Assembly: GCF_041504345.1 (NCBI RefSeq)
Contig: NZ_CP167894.1
Span: 124,001 to 188,000, forward strand
Direction: 5' to 3'
DNA: 64,000 nucleotides
From: Vibrio sp. BS-M-Sm-2
GTDB lineage: Bacteria > Pseudomonadota > Gammaproteobacteria > Enterobacterales > Vibrionaceae
The notes beneath the pieces were generated by a model. The model did no database searches, was not told the DNA's origin, and worked only from the letters and a program-made list of their open reading frames with translations. Both the position numbers and the translations under genes were made by a program. This document shows, in pieces, positions 44,401 to 52,213 of this stretch. Position 1 is the first letter of the stretch; every line of letters starts with the position of its first letter.

Positions 44401-44588
44401 TTATCGGTGGCTTGGCTGCAGCAACTGTGTTGTCTCTGTTTGTAATGCCTGCGCTGTACAAGCTTTTCTATCGAACTGAAGAGAAAAAGACTGTGGCTGA
44501 AGCCATTGAAGATGCTGTAGTTATGCTCGATGCGACGCCTCAATCTACAAACAGCAGCACTCCAACCTCATTCAACAAGGAGCAATAA
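41466..44588 (+). CDS. RND efflux transporter, inner-membrane pump
   Basis: A 1040-residue AcrB/MexF-class proton-driven exporter with 12 membrane helices and two large periplasmic loops. The N-terminus is FAIKQRTFILFFTALSVIAG and the conserved charged residues of helix 4 are in LGMLVDNAIVITDMM (Asp pair region, here DN). GAVTLTGMIIKNGIVLMDQIELE lies in the second half (GMIIKNGIVLMDQ shown). Operon partners are the adaptor upstream and the channel 2 bp downstream. Substrates unknown; the sequence is of the short-RND VexH/VmeU-like kind rather than AcrB proper. Confidence 0.92.
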   Translation: MMNLADFAIKQRTFILFFTALSVIAGLFSYFDLGKLEDPSFTIKTAVVVTLYPGASAEEVEQQVTDTVETKLQEMGSLNRLRSLSRPGMSMVFVDLKESLNSKALPQEWDLLRRKVSDMKLLLPSTAQISVVQDEFSEVYGMLFSIHSKDASPAELRRYAEELQRRIKTVDGIKKIELHGVQPRVVHIDIPDERLAQYGLSITQVWSQLNTQNMAFDAGKFSAGTERIRVQQSSEFGSLDDIKNLMIKGGVSELGTSLIRLGDIADVTMGYQEPMMTENRFNGVPAVTLAMSPVTGVNVVSLGDEINQIVSDFQSTLPLGVDIATVANQPEEVQKSIDNFVSNLLESVAIVFIVLSIFMGLKSATIVGSSLLLTILLTLIYMNIASIDLHRVSLGTFILALGMLVDNAIVITDMMIVKINKGVDRTKAAIDSVKETATPLFGATVIAIMGASPVIFSKTDAAEFASSVFLIIASSLLLSWFVAMTFTALMCWFFIKPAKQADNTKVSLYRKSVNWTVDNPLKALTGLIPLILVTALAIPNIAVNFIPQADRPILFLDYWLPNGAKVEQTSEDMKRIEQWLLEQPEVESISTYVGAGAPRFSVTIEPEPFDSAYGQILINATDFPSLSPLIARGDKWLMEEYPNADPRFRSLKLATSDKFSVEARFSGPDIEVLHGLSEQAKAIFARHPDTKYVRDDWRQKSKVLEPVINQDKMRLAGINRADIAFAMKRASEGMPLGRMNLNDELVTIQLRGTESSIQSLETLPVRSLLGIHSVPLGQVIDGFELTSEETMIWRRDRVKTITAQAGVGRYTTPAAVRNSVKEQIESIHLPHGYHLEWGGEYYDEHKAVSDILKQLPKAMLLMMIILVAMFNGFKQPVIIFTTLPLAATGATFSLLLLDKPFGFMALIGAVTLTGMIIKNGIVLMDQIELERKDGRSLSDAIKEATVNRTMAISMGALTTALGMIPLLSDLLFDQMAATIIGGLAAATVLSLFVMPALYKLFYRTEEKKTVAEAIEDAVVMLDATPQSTNSSTPTSFNKEQ

Positions 44589-44590
44589 AC

Positions 44591-46084
44591 ATGTATCCAT
44601 TAACTAAGTTTAAAGTGGCTCCTATTGCTCTCGCCTTGTTGCTGACCGGCTGTGCCGTTGGCCCAGATTACGAAGAACCACAAACGACAATGGCTGAGAC
44701 ATTTCTATACAGCCAAGAAGGGGTGAACCAAGACGAACAGCACAATCATTGGTGGGCACAGTTCAATGATCCAACGCTCAATCAATTAGTGGCCGATGTT
44801 CAAAACCAGAACATCCCACTTAAACTGGCCGCCGAGCGAATCAACATGGCGAACTCATACAAAAGCGTGGTTGAATCATTCAAGGTTCCGACCATCAATG
44901 TCGGCGGCGGTTATTACAACTACCAACTGAGTGAGAACGACTCCCTACTCGGCCCAGTATTTGGCGCCTCTGATGCGGTTGAATCAGCAACGGGGATGTC
45001 GTTGCTGGAAGCGCAACACGATGGCGGGTTCTTAGGTGCTAGCATCGCCTGGGAAATGGACTTGTTTAGACGTATCGATAAGCAATCCAACGCGGCAACA
45101 ATTCGAGTGGAACAAGCCGAGATATTCCAATCCGGTTTGAATACCTTGATCACTGCAGATGTCATTCACAACTACCTGCAATATCGCGGCGCTCAAGAGC
45201 GAAAAGCGATCGCACTAGAGAACATTTCCGACCAAAAGCAGACTTTAGAACTGGTCACCAAAGTTGTTCGTAGCGGCTACGGCTCGGAGTTAGATCTTGC
45301 TCAAGCCAAAGCCATGCTTGCCGCGACTGAATCCATTTTTCCTCAACTTGAAATCGCAGAGCAAGTTCACAAACAACGTATGGCAGTGTTGTTAGGCGAA
45401 TCACTTACGAGCGTGAACCAACGTTTAGCGGGTGAATTTACGTTACCGAGAATGAACGATGTTATTCCGACAGGCTTACCTTCTGACTTGTTAGAACAGC
45501 GCCCAGACATCCGAATTGCAGAACGAGAAATGGCAGCCATTAACGAAGAACTCGGCGCAAGCATTGCCAATCGCTATCCAAAATTCTTCCTAACGGGTAC
45601 GCCAGGAGTAACTGCAGGAAGTTTTGATGACTTATTCAGTAGCGATTCATTCGGTTGGGCGGCATCTGCTGGCATAAGTTGGAATGTATTCGATGGTGGT
45701 CGAGGCGAAGCCATGGTTGAAATGAACGAAGCAAGGTTCCGTTCTGCAGCGCTAAACTATCAACACTCAGTTGATAGCGCCTTTGCGGAAGTCGATTCAA
45801 GCTTGTTTGCCTATGGCCGTAGCCAAGAGAACCAAAAGCGCATCGATGAAGCCACCCTTGCCGTCGATAACGCAGTGAGTAAAGCAAAGTCGCTATACAA
45901 AGCGGGCCTAGTCGATTACTTGTCGGTGTTAGACGCACAAAGACAACAAAAAGCGATGCAAGATCGCCAAGTGGCCGCCAAGCTTCAAACCGCCAATACC
46001 ACGATTGCAGTGTATAAAGCGTTAGGTGGCGATTGGAAAGTCGCTAATGAAACACAGAGTGTCGAATTAGCCCACGTTAACTAA
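44591..46084 (+). CDS. RND efflux system, outer-membrane channel lipoprotein (NodT/OprM type)
   Basis: A 497-residue outer-membrane factor with lipobox LLLTGC (Cys about residue 21) and the family start CAVGPDYEEPQ. Two homologous halves contain the helical barrel and beta-barrel segments (WWAQFNDPTLNQLV, LPSDLLEQRPDIRIAER, AKSLYKAGLVDYLSVLDAQR). It gives this pump its own channel instead of TolC. GGAG is 8 nt before the ATG, inside the end of the pump gene. Confidence 0.9.
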   Translation: MYPLTKFKVAPIALALLLTGCAVGPDYEEPQTTMAETFLYSQEGVNQDEQHNHWWAQFNDPTLNQLVADVQNQNIPLKLAAERINMANSYKSVVESFKVPTINVGGGYYNYQLSENDSLLGPVFGASDAVESATGMSLLEAQHDGGFLGASIAWEMDLFRRIDKQSNAATIRVEQAEIFQSGLNTLITADVIHNYLQYRGAQERKAIALENISDQKQTLELVTKVVRSGYGSELDLAQAKAMLAATESIFPQLEIAEQVHKQRMAVLLGESLTSVNQRLAGEFTLPRMNDVIPTGLPSDLLEQRPDIRIAEREMAAINEELGASIANRYPKFFLTGTPGVTAGSFDDLFSSDSFGWAASAGISWNVFDGGRGEAMVEMNEARFRSAALNYQHSVDSAFAEVDSSLFAYGRSQENQKRIDEATLAVDNAVSKAKSLYKAGLVDYLSVLDAQRQQKAMQDRQVAAKLQTANTTIAVYKALGGDWKVANETQSVELAHVN

Positions 46085-46123
46085 TCTTTCTGTTCTCAGC
46101 TGAACGATGCAATAAGCCTAATA

Positions 46124-46156
46124 AAAAATACCGCCGATATCGTCGGCGGTATTTTT
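46124..46156 (+). terminator. Rho-independent terminator after the efflux operon
   Basis: AAAAATACCGCCGA / TCGGCGGTATTTTT, a 14-bp perfect stem with a 5-nt loop. The A/T symmetry makes it bidirectional, also serving the minus-strand gene that ends at 46194. Confidence 0.92.
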
Positions 46157-46193
46157 GTTACTGAAAGTCGCTGTGGCAATTGTGCACCCATGT

Positions 46194-46646
46194 TTAACGG
46201 ATACGTACCTTTCCTATTGGGTTTAAACGACTAAATCGGTATTTAGGGTAATAGACCCAAAACAGTTCTTCGTTCTTAGAGTCTTGAGCTATCAATAACT
46301 CAACCTCGCCAGAGTTAATAACAATACGTACTTTACTTTTTGACAAAGGTTTCGTTCTATTCATCGTTACGTAGTTACTACTTCTCAAAGAATCTAACAA
46401 TTTAGATTCCTCAAACTCCTCATGAGCCTCCACAACGAAACTCGACACGCTCAGCTCTTCAGCGAGGAGCTTTCGGATTTGATACTTCTGAGAGAGAAAC
46501 AGAACGATACTGATTGCTGCGACTCCACTTAATAGAATCAACGCTTTTATATTTTTACGCCAGACCCCAACAAAAAGAGCTGAAAGTAAGCTTACAATAA
46601 AAACTAAGGAGGTAACCGTAAACCAAATATCTAAATAATCGCCCAT
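46194..46646 (-). CDS. Hypothetical membrane protein
   Basis: A 150-residue protein with two N-terminal membrane helices (about 7-28 and 34-54) and a soluble C-terminal half of about 90 residues. Not recognised. The ATG at 46646 (MGDYLDIWF) is chosen because TAGGG precedes it; a GTG at 46661 is possible. It is the last of a run of minus-strand small genes between the efflux operon and the integron cassettes, and looks accessory. Confidence 0.6.
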   Translation of the reverse strand: MGDYLDIWFTVTSLVFIVSLLSALFVGVWRKNIKALILLSGVAAISIVLFLSQKYQIRKLLAEELSVSSFVVEAHEEFEESKLLDSLRSSNYVTMNRTKPLSKSKVRIVINSGEVELLIAQDSKNEELFWVYYPKYRFSRLNPIGKVRIR

Positions 46647-46733
46647 AATTACCCTATTCACCTCAACCTAGTTTAAGTACCCCTGTTCATGTCTTCCATG
46701 ACGAAAGTGAACTATTTACGCGACAACCAGTGA

Positions 46734-47030
46734 CTAGGAATTAGATGCATTGTTGCTGTCTGTATCTACGGTTTTGATCAGAGGACCTGCGCACTCGACA
46801 AAATCACCGATATCAAAAGTATCTGGCGCATCCGCTCCCCCCGTCACACCAAAACTGCCTTTCACCGTTGGATCCTTCTCAGTCTTATCTACGTCTAAAA
46901 TGATCTCTACTTTATACGTGTGACCGTCAGGAAGAAGTTTGGCACACTCTTCCAGTGTTGAAGCGGTAGCACTCATGCTGAAACCGAATAAACACATCGC
47001 AAGTACACTACTTTTCATTTTCAACATCAT
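46734..47030 (-). CDS. Hypothetical secreted protein
   Basis: A 98-residue protein with a clear signal peptide (about residues 1-24, cut near ATA-ST) and two Cys (EECAKLL and VECAGPL) that could form one disulfide. The mature part is acidic. Not recognised. GAGAGG lies 4-9 nt before the ATG. Probably periplasmic. Confidence 0.62.
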   Translation of the reverse strand: MMLKMKSSVLAMCLFGFSMSATASTLEECAKLLPDGHTYKVEIILDVDKTEKDPTVKGSFGVTGGADAPDTFDIGDFVECAGPLIKTVDTDSNNASNS

Positions 47031-47133
47031 AAAACCTCTCGAATACTATAGATACATCATACCAATAACCGGCTCATCTTCACGGGAATTACCATAAAAC
47101 GTCTAAAAACATAATGTTGGTTATCTATGAACG

Positions 47134-47583
47134 CTATTTTGGCGCTTCTGACTCTGTAAAATTGGTTTTGAAAGTGAAGGCATACGGTGTATCACCGATT
47201 TCTCTGAGGTGTTCAAGTCGCTCTATTGCTTCTTCGAGTGTGGGAATATGGTCTTCTTCAATCCACCAAAGCACATAAGTATCTTCAGGTAAACGATGAA
47301 ACCAGTCCCCCTTTCGGCGCATGAAATCACGATGATGCGTGCGGAACATGAAGTTCTTTAACGAATCCACAGAGTCCCACACCGACATGTTCACAATCAT
47401 ATTAGGATCATCGAAAGCTTGGATGTTGGTGGCGTCACCAGATTCATCTTTCAGACGCCAAACGAACCCTTCACTGCTTTCTGCAATTCCATTGACCAAC
47501 TCTAAGTTATCGACAAACTCTTTTATTTCCGGCGCATCTAACGGGTATTTTGCCAGAGCGATATTTAACTGAGCTAATTTCAT
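47134..47583 (-). CDS. DUF3291 domain protein
   Basis: A 149-residue cytosolic protein that resembles DUF3291, a dimeric ferredoxin-like fold related to antibiotic-biosynthesis monooxygenases. Typical segments are MKLAQLNIALAKYPLD, EGFVWRLKDE, VNMSVWDSVDSLKNFMF and YVLWWIEEDHIPTLEEA. GGAAGAA precedes the ATG. Function unknown. It is one of a set of minus-strand single genes with separate ribosome binding sites. Confidence 0.75.
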   Translation of the reverse strand: MKLAQLNIALAKYPLDAPEIKEFVDNLELVNGIAESSEGFVWRLKDESGDATNIQAFDDPNMIVNMSVWDSVDSLKNFMFRTHHRDFMRRKGDWFHRLPEDTYVLWWIEEDHIPTLEEAIERLEHLREIGDTPYAFTFKTNFTESEAPK

Positions 47584-47646
47584 AACGTTTCTTCCTTGAT
47601 AAATTATGAGTAAATTTTCCTAGCAAGCCAACTGACTCTTATAAAA

Positions 47647-47928
47647 CTAAAGAACAGCCACGCCTTCAACTTCAATCACTGAGTTCACATTAGCGCGCTC
47701 GATTATCTTGAGCAGCGTCGTTTGGATTAGCTCATTATCTCGGATTTCGCTTTCACAAGAAAAACGTTCTTCTTGAACACCATCGCTCTCACCCAGCATA
47801 AATTGAACTGCGACTTCCGTTGCGAGATCTTTGGTCGTTCCGTAATACGCTAAAGTGATTTTTGGATATCCGTTGTCGCCTTTTTTAACCTGCTTTGCGA
47901 TACGTTTTTTAGCTTTATCTAAATTCAT
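47647..47928 (-). CDS. Hypothetical protein
   Basis: A 93-residue protein with a basic N-terminus (KAKKRIAKQVKKGDNGY) and an acidic C-terminal half; not recognised. AAAAGGAAG precedes the ATG. It follows the P-loop gene by 42 bp on the same strand, so they may share a transcript. No signal peptide or membrane segment. Confidence 0.6.
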   Translation of the reverse strand: MNLDKAKKRIAKQVKKGDNGYPKITLAYYGTTKDLATEVAVQFMLGESDGVQEERFSCESEIRDNELIQTTLLKIIERANVNSVIEVEGVAVL

Positions 47929-47970
47929 ACAACTTCCTTTTTAAGTCTGAAACTTGATACTAAGTGCTTT

Positions 47971-48477
47971 TTACACTCTTAACTTTTCTACTAATTCAGA
48001 AAACGATGCTTCAACAGTTTGACCTGCCGTATCAATTTTAACCACATCACTTTCCCACGATTCATAATGACGACTTTTGACTTGTTGCCATGTTGGAAGC
48101 TTCAAATTAGCCACTTCGCATTCGCGATTATTAACTCGACTTTCATGCTCAATAACATCCGAGCAAGAAACCTCAATATTCACAAACTTAGCTCCTGCAT
48201 ATTCAGCAACTTCTTGCCACTCACTCCGAGTAAGTTTTATAGGATTACAACTATCAGAGATGCAGCTATGACCACGTTCCAAATTATCGCGAACGATCCG
48301 ATAACTTAACCGATAACCTTCACCTTCTACATTAAAGTTACAGAGGTCTCGAAGCCCCTGCTCTACAGTATCAACGCGCATGTACATTGCGCCTATTTGT
48401 TTAGCGAGTAGCTTAGCTAAGGTAGATTTCCCTGAAGCAGGGAGCCCCGAAAAAATGTATAAAACAGGTATATTCAA
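47971..48477 (-). CDS. P-loop kinase-like protein
   Basis: A 168-residue small P-loop protein of the AAA_33 / zeta-toxin-kinase-like type. Walker A is FSGLPASGKSTLAKLLA; MRVDTVEQGL and DSCNPIKLTRSEW follow, and a lid-type segment CSDVIEHESRVNNRE with R residues follows. It may phosphorylate a small molecule; the substrate is unknown. Its upstream border GTTATATGC (48494-48502, minus strand) looks like an integron cassette start, next to an IS110-type element. No attC site is found after the gene, so it is either a cassette that lost its attC or the chromosomal neighbour of the cassette cluster. Confidence 0.72.
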   Translation of the reverse strand: MNIPVLYIFSGLPASGKSTLAKLLAKQIGAMYMRVDTVEQGLRDLCNFNVEGEGYRLSYRIVRDNLERGHSCISDSCNPIKLTRSEWQEVAEYAGAKFVNIEVSCSDVIEHESRVNNRECEVANLKLPTWQQVKSRHYESWESDVVKIDTAGQTVEASFSELVEKLRV

Positions 48478-48502
48478 ATTAAATCAACCTCTTGCATATA
48501 AC

Positions 48503-49862
48503 GAATGACATGGATTCCCCCTACCGAGGATCTGCCACACTTATGTGGTACTTAAATGCATCGGAGGCACCATGTCTGATTATTCTTATTTCTGCGGTAT
48601 CGACCTAGCTAAAAACCACTTCAGTCTTCATGCCGTAGACCAAAATGGTAAGGTCATACTTCATAAGTCGGTAACTCGCTCTAAACTACTGACTACAATA
48701 GCAAATATGCCACTCATGCGTATAGGCGTTGAAGCGTGTGGTGGTGCACATTATTGGGCAAGAACACTCAATAAACTTGGGCACGACGCCCGCATTATGG
48801 CCGTTAAATACGTAATGCCTTATCGAACTAAAGGAAAGAACGACCTTAATGATGCTGTTGCCATATGCGAAGCTGTTCAGCGTCCATCAACTCGCTTTGT
48901 ACCCGTAAAATCCCCCGAGCAACAAGCCATCTTATCGGTACATAGAATGAGAGAGCATTGGGTTCGTGAACGCACCGCGCTTATGAATCGCATGCGCGCC
49001 CTACTCTCTGAATTCGGGTTGATCATTCCTGTTGGCCGCTCTTCGTTAATGAAACACGTTCCCTTAATGCTCGAAGATGCAGAAAATGAACTGCCACACC
49101 TCGCAAGAACAGTCATTGCCGATGCTTATCACCACCTTGGTGAATTGAATCAACGTATCGCCGATACAGAACAAGTCTTTGACTCTTTTGCTAAGGTCAG
49201 CGCTAATGTTCAACGAGTGATGAAAGTTCGAGGTATTGGGCCGCAAACCGCTACTGCGATACTTGCTTCGATAGGCAATGGTTCTCAATTTGATAAAAGC
49301 CGTGATTTCTCTGCTTGGCTAGGACTAGTACCAAAGCAATATTCCACAGGAGGAAAACCTCGGTTAGGTCGGATAACCAAACACGGCGACAAATACTTAC
49401 GAACACTATTAGTTCACGGCGCAAGGACCGTGATTGCCAACCTTGGCGACAAGCAAGATAAGTTAAGTCAGTGGTGCAGAGGCGTTCTGGAACGAAGAGG
49501 AATGAACCGAGCAATAGTGGCACTTGCCGCGAAGAACGCACGAATTATATGGTCGCTTTTACACAATCAAACAGAATATGAAAACTATGCTGCTTAAGTA
49601 AAACCTTAAGCAGCATAAAGAGTTAAACCCACCGGGTCATTGCAGACGCTAATGATGGAGATAGGTTAAGACCACTTACGGAGAGCCTGTTAATGCGGCG
49701 GACACATTAGATGTCATCTAACGAATAAGGCACCGCAGTCGCGCAAGTCATCAGGGCCACGACGTATGCGAATCGTCGATAAGTAGGCCGAATGTAGAGC
49801 GGCAGTCCAAAACCCATCAACATAAGTTTAGCGGATGTTTGACAACCGGGGGAATCCATGTA
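48503..49862 (+). mobile_element. IS110-family (IS1111 group) element A, inserted at an attC site
   Basis: About 1360 bp, bounded by subterminal inverted repeats ATGGATTCCCCC (48510-48521) and GGGGGAATCCAT (49848-49859), a perfect 12-bp pair typical of the IS1111 group. It contains one transposase gene and a long non-coding 3' region. The left border joins GTTATATGC (minus strand) and the right border, after a partial duplication, joins the attC sequence CCGCGTTAAGTGG. So it lies precisely between the attC end and the core GTT. IS1111 elements that target attC sites are known. Borders are good to a few bases. Confidence 0.85.
48572..49597 (+). CDS. IS110-family transposase (element A)
   Basis: A 341-residue DEDD-type transposase. 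The N-terminal RuvC-like domain has YFCGIDLAKNHF (first Asp), GVEACGGAHYWAR, and KGKNDLNDAVAICEA (further acidic residues). The C-terminal transposase_20 domain has VRGIGPQTATAIL and FSAWLGLVPKQYSTGGK with the conserved Ser. The ATG at 48572 follows GGAGG. Full length and apparently intact. A perfect hairpin (49587-49616, ATGCTGCTTAAG / CTTAAGCAGCAT) overlaps its stop codon and may end its transcript. Confidence 0.92.
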   Translation: MSDYSYFCGIDLAKNHFSLHAVDQNGKVILHKSVTRSKLLTTIANMPLMRIGVEACGGAHYWARTLNKLGHDARIMAVKYVMPYRTKGKNDLNDAVAICEAVQRPSTRFVPVKSPEQQAILSVHRMREHWVRERTALMNRMRALLSEFGLIIPVGRSSLMKHVPLMLEDAENELPHLARTVIADAYHHLGELNQRIADTEQVFDSFAKVSANVQRVMKVRGIGPQTATAILASIGNGSQFDKSRDFSAWLGLVPKQYSTGGKPRLGRITKHGDKYLRTLLVHGARTVIANLGDKQDKLSQWCRGVLERRGMNRAIVALAAKNARIIWSLLHNQTEYENYAA

Positions 49863-50229
49863 GAGGAATGAACCGAGCAATAGTGGCACTTGCCGCGAAG
49901 AACGCACGAATTATATGGTCGCTTTTACACAATCAAACAGAATATGAAAACTATGCTGCTTAAGTAAAACCTTAAGCAGCATAAAGAGTTAAACCCACCG
50001 GGTCATTGCAGACGCTAATGATGGAGATAGGTTAAGGCCACTTGCGGAGAGCCTGTTAATGCGGCGGACACATTAGATGTCATCTAACGAATAAGGCACC
50101 GCAGTCGCGCAAGTCATCAGGGCCACGACGTATGCGAATCGTCGATAAGTAGGCCGAATGTAGAGCGGCAGTCCAAAACCCATCAACATAAGTTTAGCGG
50201 ATGTTTGACAACCGGGGGAATCCATGTAG
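49496..50229. repeat. Tandem 366-bp duplication of the 3' end of IS110-type element A
   Basis: The segment 49496-49863 (last 100 bases of the transposase gene plus the right end of the element) is repeated head to tail at 49862-50229. The two copies differ at only two positions seen by eye (GACCACTTACGG versus GGCCACTTGCGG). The second copy holds a complete right end (inverted repeat at 50214-50225) but no left end. It is probably the remnant of a second element inserted in tandem and mostly deleted. Confidence 0.88.
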
Positions 50230-50367
50230 CCGCGTTAAGTGGCGAGCAACGCTAACCACTATACTTAAACCTTTGTGACATAAACACATAAACACATAAA
50301 CACATAAACTAAATTGACCCTAAAACGCCTTGCGTTGGGAGTCCGTCTTAAACGCTTTGTTATATGC
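50229..50367 (-). repeat. Integron attC site of cassette C
   Basis: On the minus strand it opens with GCATATAAC-AAAGCGTTTAAGACGG, continues with CTCCCAACGC, and closes with GCGTTGCTCGCC-ACTTAACGCGG, the VCR-like attC pattern. The last base before the core GTT is occupied by IS110-type element A. The loop contains an 8-bp tandem repeat TAAACACA (3.6 copies at 50281-50309). The opening GCATATAAC is complementary to GTTATATGC at the cassette start (50752-50760), as expected for a cassette. Confidence 0.88.
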
Positions 50368-50381
50368 TCAGTTCTGCATAT

Positions 50382-50723
50382 TTAGTCTTGAAATAAATCA
50401 AGTTCTCGATTGATATAGTCCATTATTCGATCGTATTCCATTTCATCTACTTTTCCCGCTACGACATAACAAAGTAGATAAGAGGACACAAAATGAAACC
50501 GATATTGCAGTTTAGATTTGATATCGAAAGACCAATCTATTTTAACTTGTTCTTCAATTTCTTCGTTCATAGATTCAAATAGCGCATCATTGTTCATATT
50601 GTTACGCTTCGAGTAGAAAATAGTCGCTAGTTTATACATATTTTCTTTTGGGATATCGCCACTAGCAATAGCTTGTAGCGCCTCAAGTAACGCCTCATTG
50701 ACTTCGATTAACCATTTTTCCAT
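50382..50723 (-). CDS. Hypothetical protein (integron cassette C)
   Basis: A 113-residue helical, acidic protein; not recognised. The ATG at 50723 (MEKWLIEVNEALLEAL) follows AGGGGC; the longer frame to 50801 would run into the insertion sequence and is rejected. It fills its cassette, starting 37 bases after the cassette border and ending 15 bases before attC. Like most cassette genes it has no promoter of its own in view. Confidence 0.66.
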   Translation of the reverse strand: MEKWLIEVNEALLEALQAIASGDIPKENMYKLATIFYSKRNNMNNDALFESMNEEIEEQVKIDWSFDIKSKLQYRFHFVSSYLLCYVVAGKVDEMEYDRIMDYINRELDLFQD

Positions 50724-50760
50724 CAAAACTGCCCCTTGTATTACACTATTGGCATATAAC

Positions 50761-52092
50761 GAATGATATGGACTCCCTCTACCTGACACTCTGCGTGCCA
50801 TACTTACTTAGTACACGCTGAAGAACTGGAGGTTACTATGTCCACCATTAAAACTATTGGCGTTGACCTCGCCAAGAATGTGTTCAGTATTCACGGCGTT
50901 GATGCATATGGCAAGTGCGTCCTACGCAAAACTGTCAAAAGAAACAAACTCTTAGACACATTCGCGAAGTTACCTCCCTGCCTCATCGGTATGGAGGCGT
51001 GCTCTGGTGCACACCACTGGGCGAGAGAGCTACTGAAACTAGGTCATAACCCGAAAATTATGGCGTCCAAATTCGTTATTCCATATCGACAAAATGAGAA
51101 GAACGATGCCAATGACGCAGAGGCCATCTGTGAAGCGGTATCTAGACCCAAAACACGATTTGTCTCTATAAAAAGTGAAGAGCAACAAGCTGTGCTTTGC
51201 CTGCACCGTATTCGACAGGGGCTAATTAAAACAAGAACGGCGACTATTAACCAGCTCAGAGGTTTGCTTTCCGAATTTGGTATTGTGATGCCTCAGGGGC
51301 GCTACTCGGCTCAAAACACTATTGGTAGTGTCCTTGAAGATGCAGAAAATGGTTTGCCTATACTCGCTCGAGAGCTACTTCAAGATCTATCGAACAAGAT
51401 TCAAAACCTTAACCTAGAAGTATTGCACTATGATCGCAGAGTCTCTGCTTTAGTTCATGAGATGGCTTCAGCCAAAGCCCTCATGGATATTCCAGGTGTC
51501 GGTGAACACAGTGCAAGTACCATTGTCGCGACCGTCAATGACGCCAAACAATTTGGCTCTAGCCGCCAATTTTCCGCTTGGATAGGGTTGGTTCCAAGAC
51601 AATACTCAACAGGTGGTCATGTTCATCTTGGTCGCATCAGCAAAAGAGGCGAAAAACACATTCGCACTTTACTTATTCATGGCGCAAGAGCCGTTATTGC
51701 ACGATGTAAAGAGAAAACCGATCGCAACAGTATTTGGTTAAATCAACTCGTTGAACGCCGAGGTTATAAACGAGCAGCTGTCGCCCTAGCAGCAAAAAAC
51801 GCTCGTATAATATGGGCATTATTAACAACAGGAAAAGAGTACAAGATTAACTATGTAAACGGTTAACACTCACCGAGTCAAAGCAATAGCAAATGATGAC
51901 AATACGACCAGACCGAGATGCCTAAACCTGTTTAATTGGGAAGTAATAAATACTGTTTAACGAATGAGGCTGGCATCAAGCGAATATCATCAAGGTGACG
52001 GAACGATTCCGATTAAACACCGAATGTAGAGCTGCTGTCCGATCCACTGTTGTCAGCGGGAGCTATTGTTGACAAAAGAGGGAGTCCATGTA
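50761..52092 (+). mobile_element. IS110-family (IS1111 group) element B, inserted at an attC site
   Basis: About 1330 bp with subterminal inverted repeats ATGGACTCCCTCT (50768-50780) and AGAGGGAGTCCAT (52077-52089), a perfect 13-bp pair. It differs clearly in sequence from element A but is inserted in the same way: the left border joins GTTATATGCC (cassette C start, minus strand) and the right border joins GCCCTGTTAAGG, the end of the attC of cassette B. Borders are good to a few bases. Confidence 0.86.
50838..51866 (+). CDS. IS110-family transposase (element B)
   Basis: A 342-residue DEDD-type transposase, a distant homologue of that in element A. It has IKTIGVDLAKNVFSIHG, MEACSGAHHWARELL, EKNDANDAEAICEAV in the RuvC-like part, and IPGVGEHSAST with FSAWIGLVPRQYSTGGH in the C-terminal part. 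GGAGGTTACT precedes the ATG. Full length and apparently intact, so the element may be active. Confidence 0.93.
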   Translation: MSTIKTIGVDLAKNVFSIHGVDAYGKCVLRKTVKRNKLLDTFAKLPPCLIGMEACSGAHHWARELLKLGHNPKIMASKFVIPYRQNEKNDANDAEAICEAVSRPKTRFVSIKSEEQQAVLCLHRIRQGLIKTRTATINQLRGLLSEFGIVMPQGRYSAQNTIGSVLEDAENGLPILARELLQDLSNKIQNLNLEVLHYDRRVSALVHEMASAKALMDIPGVGEHSASTIVATVNDAKQFGSSRQFSAWIGLVPRQYSTGGHVHLGRISKRGEKHIRTLLIHGARAVIARCKEKTDRNSIWLNQLVERRGYKRAAVALAAKNARIIWALLTTGKEYKINYVNG

Positions 52093-52213
52093 GCCCTGTT
52101 AAGGGGTGAGCAACACAATACCGAAGCCGCCGCATTCCACCTTAAACACTAAAACCAACGCATAGTGAAAATGCCACACGTTGCGAATCCCTCTTGAACA
52201 GTTTGTTAGCTTA
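52092..52213 (-). repeat. Integron attC site of cassette B, split at its end by element B
   Basis: Minus strand: TAAGCTAAC-AAACTGTTCAAGAGG, GATTCGCAACG, then GTGTTGCTCACC-CCTTAACAGGGC. The opening is complementary to GTTAGCTTA at the start of cassette B. The closing core GTT is separated from it by IS110-type element B. The loop is about 70 nt. Confidence 0.85.

Noticed and set aside
49707..49907. A minus-strand ORF at the end of IS110-type element A
   Set aside because: It arises from the repeated transposase 3' end read backwards and has no coding signs.
50281..50309. Possible CRISPR-like repeat
   Set aside because: It is an 8-bp tandem repeat without spacers, inside the loop of an attC site.
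48503..52092. The IS110-type proteins as the integron integrase
   Set aside because: Both are DEDD transposases of the IS110 family and lack tyrosine-recombinase motifs.
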